A model generated the notes under the pieces. It did not search any database, was not told where the DNA came from, and saw only the letters and a program-made list of their open reading frames with translations. A stretch of 64,000 bases of DNA. Source: Sphingomonas koreensis (GTDB lineage: Bacteria > Pseudomonadota > Alphaproteobacteria > Sphingomonadales > Sphingomonadaceae). The DNA lies in NCBI GenBank assembly GCA_006438735.1, contig RCZF01000001.1, positions 62,001 through 126,000 on the forward strand, in the 5' to 3' direction. The position numbers were made by a program, and so were the translations under genes. Numbering within the stretch: the first letter of the stretch is position 1; each line of letters starts with the position of its first letter. Positions 55,177 through 62,831 of this stretch are shown one piece after another.

Positions 55177-55380
55177 CCACCAATCCTCCCAATGCAACGA
55201 TCGGTGAAAATGATCGTGCTAGAGCGCAAGCGGCACCGACGTCGCCATCAGACGTGACCCGTCATCGTGCCAAATGCATCTTCCGGGCAGCGCTCGATTG
55301 CCGCGCCACTCCGGGCGATGCCCTAAAAATGACATGGCGGGGGGGCAGGCGCCGGGCGGGGCGTGTTTGGCGGGAATATT
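55177..55380. other. Intergenic region, no gene seen
   Basis: These 204 bases between the small membrane gene and the large secreted orphan contain a G-rich run (about 55338-55365) just before the next start. No hairpin terminator, RNA gene or clear promoter is recognised. Confidence 0.4.
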
Positions 55381-57792
55381 ATGTTGAAGATTTCACGTCT
55401 GTTTTCTGGCTTTGTTTTGGCGATGGCGCTGCCGCCCGCGGCGGTTGAAGCGGCCCCCGCCGCGTTCGATCTCGCGGGGCCGGGTTTGCGCGTTTCGGTG
55501 ACGCACGACGGCGCGACGCTGCCGATCGCGGAGGTGCCCAATCTTGCGGTCGGCGACAGCATTTCGATCGCGGCCGATCTGCCGCCCGATCAGGGCGCGC
55601 GCTATCTGCTGGTGGCGAGCTTCCTGCGCGATGCGACCAATCCGCCGCCCAAGAAGTGGTTCTTCCAGGCCGAAACCTGGCAACGCAAGAAGAACAGTCT
55701 GTCGATCACCGTGCCCGAAGGCGCGCGGCAGCTGATCGTGTTCCTGATGCCGAAAGACGGCGGCGATTTCGATGCGATCGTCAACAGCGTGCGCAAACAG
55801 CCCGGCACCTTTGTGCGCGCGTCGCAGGAGCTCAACCAGGCGTCGCTCGATCGCGCCCGGCTCGATGCCTTTCTGGCCGCGGTGCGGTCGCTGGAACGCA
55901 GCCACCCCGAGCGGATCGCGGCCACCTCGCCGCTGCTGACGCGCAGCCTCTCGATCAAGCTCAAGGCCGAATGCCTCGATCAGTCGCCCGAAACGCAGGC
56001 CGCTTGCCTCACCGACGATCGCGAATCGTTGCTACTTGCCGATAGCCACAGCTCGTCGCTGGCCGAAACGCTGGTCGGTGCGCCGACCGATCTCGCCTTC
56101 CAGCTGAGCTCGACGGCGCAGGCCGGATACGGCGCCTACAGCCCGTATATCGGCGCGGTGCGCGATATTGCGCATATCTTCGGCGCGTTCGAGGCGACGC
56201 AGCTGCAATATATCCCGGCGCTGGGGCGCGCGCGCGACGATCGGGTGGGGTTGCTGCTCAACGCCGCGCCGTCGTTCGGCAAGCCGCTGTCGGTGATGGT
56301 TGAGGCGCTGCCCGCAATCGAAGCGCCGGCGCCGCCGCCGCTGCGCCGCACCGATCCCGAGCAGGCGTTTTGCGCCGCGCGCGCCGATCTCGTCCTGCCG
56401 GTCGAGGGCGCGCCGCTGATCTACGCCACGCATTACGCCCATGACATGGTGTTGCGCGTCACCAGGCCGGACGGCAGCGTGGCCGATCTGCCGGTCAGCG
56501 CCGACGCCGCACGCGGCGGCTATGTGCTGGCGGCGGGCGGGGCGGCGATGGCCGGGCTCGGCAGCGGGACGGATGCCCGCCTGCACGGCAAATGGGGTTT
56601 TGCCGCATTCGATGGCCCGCACTTTCGCCTGCAAAGCCCGCAGGCCGGCGGGTGGAAACCGGTCGACAGCGATCCGGCGGCGCTGGTGATCGGCCGCGAT
56701 AACGCTCTGACGTTGCAGGGCGCGGCGCCAAGCTGCATCGACGACGTCTCGCTGCAACAGCCGTCAGGCGCGGTCCAGCCGGTTGCCTGGAAACAGACCG
56801 GCAACGATCGCATCGCCGTCACGCTGCCGCTCGCCAAGGCGTCGCCAGGCAAGATGACGTTGCTGATCCGCCAGCACGGCGCCGGCGACCCCGTCAGCGT
56901 GCCGCTCACCGCGCTGGCCGAGGCGGGGCGGATCGACGGCTTCACGCTCCACGCCGGCGACGCCAGCGGCGCGCTGACCGGCACAAGGCTCGATACCGTT
57001 GCCTCGCTGATGATCGACAAACTGGTGTTCAAGCCGGGCAAGCTCGAACGGATCGGCGACACCGATCACCTCACGATGCTTGCGAGCGATCAGGCCGCGG
57101 CGGCCGCGCTGACGGCGGGCCACGCCGAGAAGGCGAAGGCGGTGCTCGCCGACGGCCGATCGCGCGCGGTGTCGTTCGTCGTGGCGCCCGCTCGGCCGAG
57201 CGCGAGCCTGGTCAGCCAGAGTGTCGTTCGGGCGGCGTCGAGCGTGCCGTATGCGATCACGCTCGGCGATCCCACCGCGGTGACGGCGGATGCGCGGCTG
57301 ACGTTTTCGATCCGGGCCGAGGGCGCGACGCGCTTCGCCGGCAGCGAGAGCGTCGAGATCGCCACCGCCGACGGCCGCGCCGCCACCAGCATCACCGCGG
57401 CCAACGGCTTCACCATCCAGAACGATCAGATCGCGGTGATCTCGCTCGAGCCGGCAAAGGCGCTGGGCGTCAGCGCGTTCGGGCCGCTGCGCTTCCGCGT
57501 CGTCCAGAACGGCGTCGCCGGCGATTGGGCGCCGCTGACGACGCTGGTGCGTTTGCCGCGGCTCACCGGCATCAGCTGCAAGCAAGCTGGCGCGTGCACG
57601 CTGAGCGGCGCGGATCTGTTCCTGCTCGACGCCGTCGCCGGCAACCCCGCTTACACCGATGCCGCGGCCGTTCCCGAAGGGTTCACCGGCGCGAGCCTAT
57701 CCGTGCCCAAGCCGACCGACGGCAGATTGTATCTGCGGCTGCGCGATGCGCCCGCGCTCAAGGCGAGCGTCGCGGTGGGTCAGGGAGGCTAG
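55381..57792 (+). CDS. Large secreted protein of unknown function
   Basis: An 803-aa protein with a signal peptide (MLKISRLFSGFVLAMALPPAAVEA) and no transmembrane segment after it. The first third has a mixed alpha/beta look with a helical stretch (about 140-230); the rest reads as repeated beta-sandwich-like segments (for example ITLGDPTAVTADARLTFSIRAEGATRF), perhaps Ig-like. Cysteines are few. No domain is recognised with confidence. The start at 55381 is favoured by the signal peptide and GGGAA upstream. It is convergent with rplL across a terminator. Confidence 0.82.
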   Translation: MLKISRLFSGFVLAMALPPAAVEAAPAAFDLAGPGLRVSVTHDGATLPIAEVPNLAVGDSISIAADLPPDQGARYLLVASFLRDATNPPPKKWFFQAETWQRKKNSLSITVPEGARQLIVFLMPKDGGDFDAIVNSVRKQPGTFVRASQELNQASLDRARLDAFLAAVRSLERSHPERIAATSPLLTRSLSIKLKAECLDQSPETQAACLTDDRESLLLADSHSSSLAETLVGAPTDLAFQLSSTAQAGYGAYSPYIGAVRDIAHIFGAFEATQLQYIPALGRARDDRVGLLLNAAPSFGKPLSVMVEALPAIEAPAPPPLRRTDPEQAFCAARADLVLPVEGAPLIYATHYAHDMVLRVTRPDGSVADLPVSADAARGGYVLAAGGAAMAGLGSGTDARLHGKWGFAAFDGPHFRLQSPQAGGWKPVDSDPAALVIGRDNALTLQGAAPSCIDDVSLQQPSGAVQPVAWKQTGNDRIAVTLPLAKASPGKMTLLIRQHGAGDPVSVPLTALAEAGRIDGFTLHAGDASGALTGTRLDTVASLMIDKLVFKPGKLERIGDTDHLTMLASDQAAAAALTAGHAEKAKAVLADGRSRAVSFVVAPARPSASLVSQSVVRAASSVPYAITLGDPTAVTADARLTFSIRAEGATRFAGSESVEIATADGRAATSITAANGFTIQNDQIAVISLEPAKALGVSAFGPLRFRVVQNGVAGDWAPLTTLVRLPRLTGISCKQAGACTLSGADLFLLDAVAGNPAYTDAAAVPEGFTGASLSVPKPTDGRLYLRLRDAPALKASVAVGQGG

Positions 57793-57836
57793 CGCGTTCA
57801 TCCCCGCATCGGCGATCGTCGAAAACGAAGCGCACG

Positions 57837-57867
57837 AAAAAGGGCGGCCCCGCGATGGCGCCGCCCT
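57837..57867 (-). terminator. Rho-independent terminator of the rplJ-rplL operon
   Basis: Minus-strand AGGGCGGC and GCCGCCCT (57841-57848 and 57860-57867) form a perfect 8-bp stem followed by TTTT, about 40 nt after the rplL stop. Transcription of rplL probably ends here. Confidence 0.9.
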
Positions 57868-57906
57868 TCTTCATTTCTGGAAGCAATATCAGCCCGAAGG
57901 CCGAGA

Positions 57907-58284
57907 TTACTTGACCTCGACGGTCGCGCCGGCGGCTTCGAGCTGGGCCTTGATCTTCTCGGCCTCTTCCTTGTTGACGCCTTCCTTGACGGCCTTCGGC
58001 GCGCCTTCGACGAGCGCCTTGGCTTCGGTCAGGCCGAGCGCGGTGATCGCGCGGACTTCCTTGATGACGTTGATCTTCTTGCCACCGTCGCCGGTGAGGA
58101 TCACGTCGAACTCGGTCTTCTCTTCGGCAGCCGGGGCACCGGCAGCAGCGCCGCCAGCAGCCGGAGCGGCAACCGCCGCCGCAGCCGAAACGCCCCACTT
58201 CTCTTCGAGCAGCTTCGAAAGGTCGGCCGCCTCGAGGACGGTCAGTTCGGAAAGCTGGTCAACCAGCTTGTTCAGATCAGCCAT
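57907..58284 (-). CDS. rplL: 50S ribosomal protein L7/L12
   Basis: The multicopy stalk protein that recruits translation factors, 125 aa. The N-terminal dimerisation domain ([30 protein letters not shown]) is joined by an Ala/Gly-rich hinge (about 33-55) to the globular C-terminal domain ([39 protein letters not shown]). All features are normal. It lies 68 nt downstream of rplJ. Confidence 0.99.
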   Translation of the reverse strand: MADLNKLVDQLSELTVLEAADLSKLLEEKWGVSAAAAVAAPAAGGAAAGAPAAEEKTEFDVILTGDGGKKINVIKEVRAITALGLTEAKALVEGAPKAVKEGVNKEEAEKIKAQLEAAGATVEVK

Positions 58285-58352
58285 GTTTAGTCTCCATGCG
58301 TGGGGCGAACGCGCCCCGATTGGTTCAGTTGGTCAAAAACCTGCCTAAAAGA

Positions 58353-58868
58353 TCAGGCCGCTTCCTTCTCGGCATAAGCCGACAGCACGCGAGCGAGCTG
58401 AGCAGCCGGCGCCTGAGCGATCGTGGCGATCTTCGTCGCCGGGGCAACGATGAGGCCGACGATCTTGGCCCTGAGCTCATCGAGCGAGGGCAGCGTCGCA
58501 AGCGCATTCACGCCGGCGACGTCGAGCGGTGTTGCGCCCATCGCCCCACCCACGATTTCGAACTTGTCGTTCGTCTTCGCGAAATCGACCGCCACTTTCG
58601 CGGCGGCGACCGGGTCGGTCGAGGTGGCGAGACCGACCGGCCCGGTCAGCATATCGCCGATCGAGAGATAGTCGGTGCCGTCGAGCGCGATCTTGGCAAG
58701 CTTGTTCTTCGAGACCTTATAGGTCGCGCCGGCTTCGCGCATCTTCATCCGCAGCGCAGAAGACTGCGCGACGGTGAGGCCGAGATTGCGGGTGACGACC
58801 ACCACGCCGACCTCGGTGAAGGTGCGATTCAAGTCGGCGACGAACTCGGCCTTTTGAGCACGATCCAT
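58353..58868 (-). CDS. rplJ: 50S ribosomal protein L10
   Basis: The stalk base protein, 171 aa, binding 23S rRNA and the L7/L12 dimers through its C-terminal helix ([14 protein letters not shown]). The N-terminal RNA-binding domain contains [19 protein letters not shown] and [21 protein letters not shown]. The start at 58868 (MDRAQK) is chosen by homology; an in-frame ATG 30 nt upstream is unlikely. It is transcribed from its own promoter and leader. Confidence 0.98.
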   Translation of the reverse strand: MDRAQKAEFVADLNRTFTEVGVVVVTRNLGLTVAQSSALRMKMREAGATYKVSKNKLAKIALDGTDYLSIGDMLTGPVGLATSTDPVAAAKVAVDFAKTNDKFEIVGGAMGATPLDVAGVNALATLPSLDELRAKIVGLIVAPATKIATIAQAPAAQLARVLSAYAEKEAA

Positions 58869-59106
58869 GCCATTCTCCACGTTTGGGCGGACCCGCAAGC
58901 GAGCACGCCCGGTTCAAAACCACACAACGGCAAGCCGCGCGCGGGCAGTGTCCAACGATGGGGAAGGGCGCCGCAAGGGCAGGCCGGCACGCATCGAGCG
59001 GACCGGCGCGAAATCCATTTCCCCGCCTCGGCGGGAGATTAAGGCCCGAAGGCCACCCGCTGTCTCGGACGAGACCCGGCGCGCGAACGTGCCGGGGTCG
59101 ATCGCG
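58869..59106 (-). promoter_or_regulatory. rplJ leader region
   Basis: The untranslated leader between the candidate promoter and rplJ. Two stable hairpins are visible near its 5' end: GGCC-TTCG-GGCC (59043-59054) and CCCGCC-GA-GGCGGG (59022-59035). In many bacteria L10 binds its own leader to repress synthesis; this region is a candidate for that, but I did not match a specific consensus. Confidence 0.45.
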
Positions 59107-59134
59107 CTGTTAGCCGGATCACGGCAAAAGTCAA
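59107..59134 (-). promoter_or_regulatory. Candidate sigma-70 promoter of rplJ-rplL
   Basis: Minus strand TTGACT (59129-59134), 16-base spacer, TAACAG (59107-59112). It lies immediately after the rplA terminator, so rplJ-rplL is a separate transcription unit. Confidence 0.7.
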
Positions 59135-59144
59135 CGGCGCCATG

Positions 59145-59177
59145 AAAAAGGGGCCGGGAGATCGCGCTCCCGGCCCC
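59145..59177 (-). terminator. Rho-independent terminator after rplA
   Basis: Minus-strand GGGGCCGGGAG, loop CGCGAT, CTCCCGGCCCC form a perfect 11-bp stem followed by TTTTT (59145-59149), 28 nt after the rplA stop. Confidence 0.95.
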
Positions 59178-59204
59178 ATTGTTATTGGCCGAATGCCGGT
59201 CGGC

Positions 59205-59900
59205 TTAAGCGCCGACCACCTCGGCGGTATCGACCTTGATCCCTGGGCCCATCGACGAGCTGACGGCGATCTTCTTGACGTATTTGCCCTTGGCGCCGGC
59301 CGGCCTGGCCTTGACCACGGCATCGACGAGCGCGTCGAAATTGGCGCGCAGATCGGCCTCGGGGAAGCTCGCCTTGCCGATGCCCGAATGGATGATCCCG
59401 GCCTTTTCGACGCGGTATTCAACCTGGCCGCCCTTGGCCGCCTTCACCGCCGCGGCAACGTCCATCGTCACCGTGCCGAGCTTCGGGTTCGGCATCAGGC
59501 CCTTGGGCCCGAGCACCTTGCCGAGGCGACCGACGACGCCCATCATGTCGGGCGTGGCGATGCAGCGATCGAAATCGATCGTGCCGCCCTGAATCGTCTC
59601 CATCAGGTCTTCCGCCCCAACCACGTCGGCGCCGGCTTCGCGCGCCTCGTCGGCCTTTGCGCCCTTGGCGAACACGCCCACACGAACTGTCTTGCCGGTG
59701 CCCTTGGGCAGCGTCACCACGCCGCGGACCATCTGATCGGCGTGGCGCGGATCGACGCCGAGGTTGAGCGCGACTTCGATCGTCTCGTCGAACTTCGACG
59801 TGGCGTTGTCACGCGCCAGCTTGATCGCGGCGTCGATGCCGTGGAGCTGCTCGCGGTCGATGCCGGCGAGCGCCTTCTGCTTCTTGGTCTGCTTTGCCAT
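59205..59900 (-). CDS. rplA: 50S ribosomal protein L1
   Basis: The L1 stalk protein, 231 aa, binding 23S rRNA near the E site. Signature motifs are present: [24 protein letters not shown], the central [22 protein letters not shown], and the C-terminal [19 protein letters not shown]. It follows rplK by 4 nt in the same transcript. It lacks only the usual downstream continuity with rplJ, since a strong terminator intervenes. Confidence 0.99.
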   Translation of the reverse strand: MAKQTKKQKALAGIDREQLHGIDAAIKLARDNATSKFDETIEVALNLGVDPRHADQMVRGVVTLPKGTGKTVRVGVFAKGAKADEAREAGADVVGAEDLMETIQGGTIDFDRCIATPDMMGVVGRLGKVLGPKGLMPNPKLGTVTMDVAAAVKAAKGGQVEYRVEKAGIIHSGIGKASFPEADLRANFDALVDAVVKARPAGAKGKYVKKIAVSSSMGPGIKVDTAEVVGA

Positions 59901-59904
59901 GGTC

Positions 59905-60336
59905 TCAGCCCTCCACCACTTCGAGGCCCATTGCGCGGGCGCTGCCTTCGATGATGCGGGTCGCCGCCTCGATGTCGTTGGCGTTCAAGTCTTTCATCTT
60001 GGTCTCGGCGATCGTCGTCAGCGCCGAGCGCTTGATCTTGCCGGCGGAAACCTTGCCCGGCTCCTTCGAGCCCGACTTCAGGTTGGCGGCCTTCTTGATC
60101 AGATACGACGCCGGCGGCGTCTTCGTTTCGAACGAGAAGCTGCGATCGGCATAGACGGTGATCACGGTCGGGATCGGCGATCCCTTTTCGAGATCGCCCG
60201 TCGACGCATTGAACGCCTTGCAGAATTCCATGATGTTGACGCCGCGCTGACCCAGCGCCGGGCCGATCGGCGGCGACGGATTGGCAGCGCCGGCGGGCAC
60301 CTGCAGCTTGATATAGCCGGTAATTTTCTTAGCCAT
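59905..60336 (-). CDS. rplK: 50S ribosomal protein L11
   Basis: A 143-aa protein of the GTPase-associated centre, required for RelA stimulation. The N-terminal domain has [37 protein letters not shown] with the proline cluster, and the C-terminal RNA-binding domain has the [21 protein letters not shown] signature. GTGAGGAC just before the ATG is a good ribosome site. In most bacteria nusG precedes it directly; here a gene on the other strand intervenes. Confidence 0.99.
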   Translation of the reverse strand: MAKKITGYIKLQVPAGAANPSPPIGPALGQRGVNIMEFCKAFNASTGDLEKGSPIPTVITVYADRSFSFETKTPPASYLIKKAANLKSGSKEPGKVSAGKIKRSALTTIAETKMKDLNANDIEAATRIIEGSARAMGLEVVEG

Positions 60337-60604
60337 TAGTCCTCACTCACTCTGTCGAGCGGCCCGCGGCGGAGCCGTCTCAAGTTTAGCGGTTCAAGCG
60401 GCAGCGAGCTGCCTCCCGCGGGATTTCCACAGACGATGCTTTGGAAGCCGCTGCCCCTAGCGAACTTCCCCCGAAACGGCAATAGTGAGCGCCCGCCGTT
60501 TTGCCGACACGCGCTGCCAAAAGGCGCGTGCTTGCATTTTTGATTTTTGTGCTCGCGCCTGGGCAACTGTGCTGCCGACCCGCCCGTGCCGTCTAAGCAC
60601 TATA
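60337..60604. other. Divergent region between rplK and the EEP-family gene
   Basis: These 268 bases must hold the rplK-rplA promoter and the 5' region of the exonuclease/phosphatase-like gene. A perfect 7-bp hairpin CACGCGC/GCGCGTG with a 9-base loop is at 60508-60530. T- and A-rich tracts follow it (60534-60550). No firm promoter hexamers were identified for either direction. Confidence 0.45.
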
Positions 60605-61709
60605 ATGAAGATCGTGTCGAAATCCGCTATGCTGTTCCCCGTGATTGCGGGGGCCGCACTGACACTGCTCGTCGCCGGAGGCGTAGCGCACTCGACGCAG
60701 CCTGCGCAAACGATCGTGCCGATGCCGGAGCCATTCGACGGATCGTTATCGGTGCTGACGTACAACATCCATGGTCTGCCTTGGCCTTTCGCGACCGGCA
60801 GACCCGAAGCGTTTCATAGGATTGCCGCCCGCCTCGCCACCCTGCATGCCAGCGGCACGGCGCCACAAATTGTCGTGATGCAGGAGGCTTTTACCAGCGC
60901 CGCCGAGCAGATTGGCCGGGACGCTGGCTATCGATATGTCGTCCGCGGTCCGGACGCACGTCAACACGGTGGTGACGCGGGGGGGCATGACGGATACGCA
61001 ATTCATGGCGCGCGCGCGTTGGAACCACGGGGAGACGGAGGGGCCGGTGCTCGACAGCGGGCTGGTCATCTTGTCCGATTATCCGATCGTGGCGACCGAT
61101 TTCGTCGTTTATCCGCGAGACGGGTGCGCCGGTTATGATTGTCTTGCCAACAAGGGCGCTGTCTTGGCCCGCGTGGCGATCCCTGGATTAGCCACACCCG
61201 TCGATATCATCACGACGCATCTTAATTGTCGTGAACGCACCGGCGTTTCGTTGACGCGCGCCGATGCCGCCTATCGACGCGAATTGGCGACGCTGGCCGC
61301 GTTCGTCGCGCGTGCGCATGATCCACGGTCGGCGCTGATTGTTGCCGGGGACTTCAACGTCGGGAGTTCGACCCAGCGTAAAGCAATGATCGCCGGGACG
61401 GTTGCCACGCTTCACGCGCAGCCGGCGCTGGCGACCGTGGTGGCCGACCAACCGGTGACGCCATCGGACGCCTTGCTGTCCTGGCGTAAAAACAAAGACC
61501 TGCAGCTCGCGATCTCATCGCCCGGCGCACGCCTATCGGTAAAAGCGATCTCCACGCCCTTCGGTCATGAGAGCGACGGCAGCATGTTGTCCGACCACGT
61601 CGGCTACGTCGCGCGATACTGGATCGATTCCTCGATCCGGGACGTACGACGACAAAAAGGGTTGCAGCGCGGCGCGCCGGTTGCAAATTCCCAACCGTAT
61701 CAACTCTGA
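60605..61709 (+). pseudogene. Endonuclease/exonuclease/phosphatase-family protein, frameshifted
   Basis: The first part (from ATG 60605) encodes a signal peptide (LFPVIAGAALTLLVAGGVAHS) and the EEP start with LTYNIHGLP and the catalytic Glu in VVMQEAF, then goes out of frame. The second part, in the +1 frame, carries the rest: DSGLVILSDYPI, HLNCRERTG, the catalytic GDFNVGSS and SDHVGYV. Removing one G from the seven-G run at 60979-60985 joins both parts into one 367-codon frame ending at 61709. It is either a recent mutation, a phase-variable tract or a sequence error. Known relatives include secreted nucleases and sphingomyelinase-like phosphodiesterases. Confidence 0.85.
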
Positions 61710-61778
61710 ACGCGTTCTGGCGATGTGAATGCGATCACTATCGAGCTTAACTCGCCCAATATCCGGCGGGCGCGTTAA

Positions 61779-62315
61779 TTACTTGCTGCGCTCGACCTGC
61801 TCGAAATCGAGTTCGACCGGCGTTGCGCGCCCGAAGATCGAGACGCTGACCTTGACCTTCGACTTGTCGAAATCGAGTTCCTCGACCACGCCGTTGAAGC
61901 TCGCGAACGGGCCGTCGAGCACTTTGACGGCGTCGCCGATCTCGTAATCGACCTTGATCTGGTGCTTCGGCGCGGCGGCGGCTTCTTCCTTCGAATTGAG
62001 CATCCGCGCGGCTTCGGCGTCGCTGATCGCCTGCGGCTTGCCCATCGAGCCGAGGAAGCCCGTCACCTTCGGCGTGTTCTTCACCAAGTGATAGACATCA
62101 TCGTTCATGTTGAGCTTGGCGAGCACATAGCCGGGCATGAACTTGCGTTCGACCTGAACCTTCTTGCCGCGGCGCGCCTCGGTGATCGTCTCGGTCGGCA
62201 CTTCGATCTGCTCGACCAGCTGATCGAGCCCCATGCGGGTCGCCTCGGACATGATGGCGTCGCGGACCTTGCCCTCGAAACCGGAATAAGCGTGAATGAT
62301 GTACCAGCGCGACAT
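61779..62315 (-). CDS. nusG: Transcription termination/antitermination factor NusG
   Basis: A 178-aa elongation factor linking RNA polymerase to Rho or the ribosome. The N-terminal NGN domain (MSRWYIIHAYSGFEGKVRDAI, PGYVLAKLNMNDDVYHLVKNTPKVTGFLG) is followed by the C-terminal KOW domain (DYEIGDAVKVLDGPFASFNGVVEELD). Normal in length and sequence. It follows secE by 14 nt on the same strand. Confidence 0.99.
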   Translation of the reverse strand: MSRWYIIHAYSGFEGKVRDAIMSEATRMGLDQLVEQIEVPTETITEARRGKKVQVERKFMPGYVLAKLNMNDDVYHLVKNTPKVTGFLGSMGKPQAISDAEAARMLNSKEEAAAAPKHQIKVDYEIGDAVKVLDGPFASFNGVVEELDFDKSKVKVSVSIFGRATPVELDFEQVERSK

Positions 62316-62329
62316 GGCGTTTCCTTATC

Positions 62330-62527
62330 TCAAGCCGCCAGCGACAGCAGAAAGTGAACGAGCGCCTCGAACACCGAATCGACGCTGACGAAGAACACCG
62401 CGAGCAGCGATGTCATGATCATCACCATCACCCCGGTCATGATCGTCTGCTTGCGGCTCGGCCACACGACCTTGCGCGTTTCGGCCTGGACCTCGCGGAT
62501 GAATTCGATCGGGCTCGTTCGTGCCAC
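62330..62527 (-). CDS. secE: Preprotein translocase subunit SecE
   Basis: The small essential translocon subunit, 65 aa, of the single-span type. The amphipathic helix EFIREVQAETRKVVWPSRKQ and the transmembrane segment (about 30-50, MTGVMVMIMTSLLAVFFVSV) are typical. The start is GTG at 62525-62527, chosen because GAGGA lies 7 nt upstream and no ATG fits; the frame further upstream is not coding. Confidence 0.95.
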   Translation of the reverse strand: MARTSPIEFIREVQAETRKVVWPSRKQTIMTGVMVMIMTSLLAVFFVSVDSVFEALVHFLLSLAA

Positions 62528-62624
62528 GGGGCTGTCCTCAAAAAAGTCGTGAAACCGGGCATGGGTCCGCTGCCCGGCCCTTGCTGGCCGGCGCTTCGTC
62601 ATCCTCGATTTCGGATTGATCCGG

Positions 62625-62653
62625 GAGATAGACCGTCGGGGGATGTTTGACAA
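62625..62653 (-). promoter_or_regulatory. Candidate sigma-70 promoter of secE-nusG
   Basis: Minus strand TTGTCA (62648-62653), a 17-base spacer, TATCTC (62625-62630), about 100 nt ahead of secE and just after tRNA-Trp. Confidence 0.6.
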
Positions 62654-62690
62654 GCGGCCGGTGTCGGTGAAGCGACGTGGCCGAAATGCC

Positions 62691-62767
62691 TGGCAGGGGA
62701 GCTCGGATTCGAACCGAGGGCCTTCGGTTTTGGAGACCGACGCTCTAACCAGCTGAGCTACACCCCT
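62691..62767 (-). tRNA. tRNA-Trp (anticodon CCA), CCA encoded
   Basis: Minus strand AGGGGTG (62761-62767) pairs with CTCCCCT, with one T-T mismatch in the acceptor stem. The anticodon loop CTCCAAA gives CCA for UGG. The T arm is CTCGG-TTCGAAT-CCGAG. Discriminator G and CCA are encoded at 62691-62694. tRNA-Trp directly before secE-nusG is a widely conserved arrangement. Confidence 0.97.
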
Positions 62768-62780
62768 CCAGGCGCGGCCG

Positions 62781-62809
62781 CATTTAGCGTCATGCGCCAA
62801 GGCGGGCAA
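62781..62809 (-). promoter_or_regulatory. Candidate promoter of tRNA-Trp
   Basis: Minus strand TTGCCC (62804-62809), a 17-base spacer, TAAATG (62781-62786), 13 nt upstream of the mature tRNA 5' end. Confidence 0.55.
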
Positions 62810-62831
62810 TAGCGGTGTGGCGTATTGCGCG

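Noticed and set aside
54709-55380. tRNA-Ser 3' end as an integration site for a mobile element
   Set aside because: The following 0.5 kb is AT-richer and holds an orphan gene, but no integrase gene and no duplicated tRNA 3' end were found in the window.
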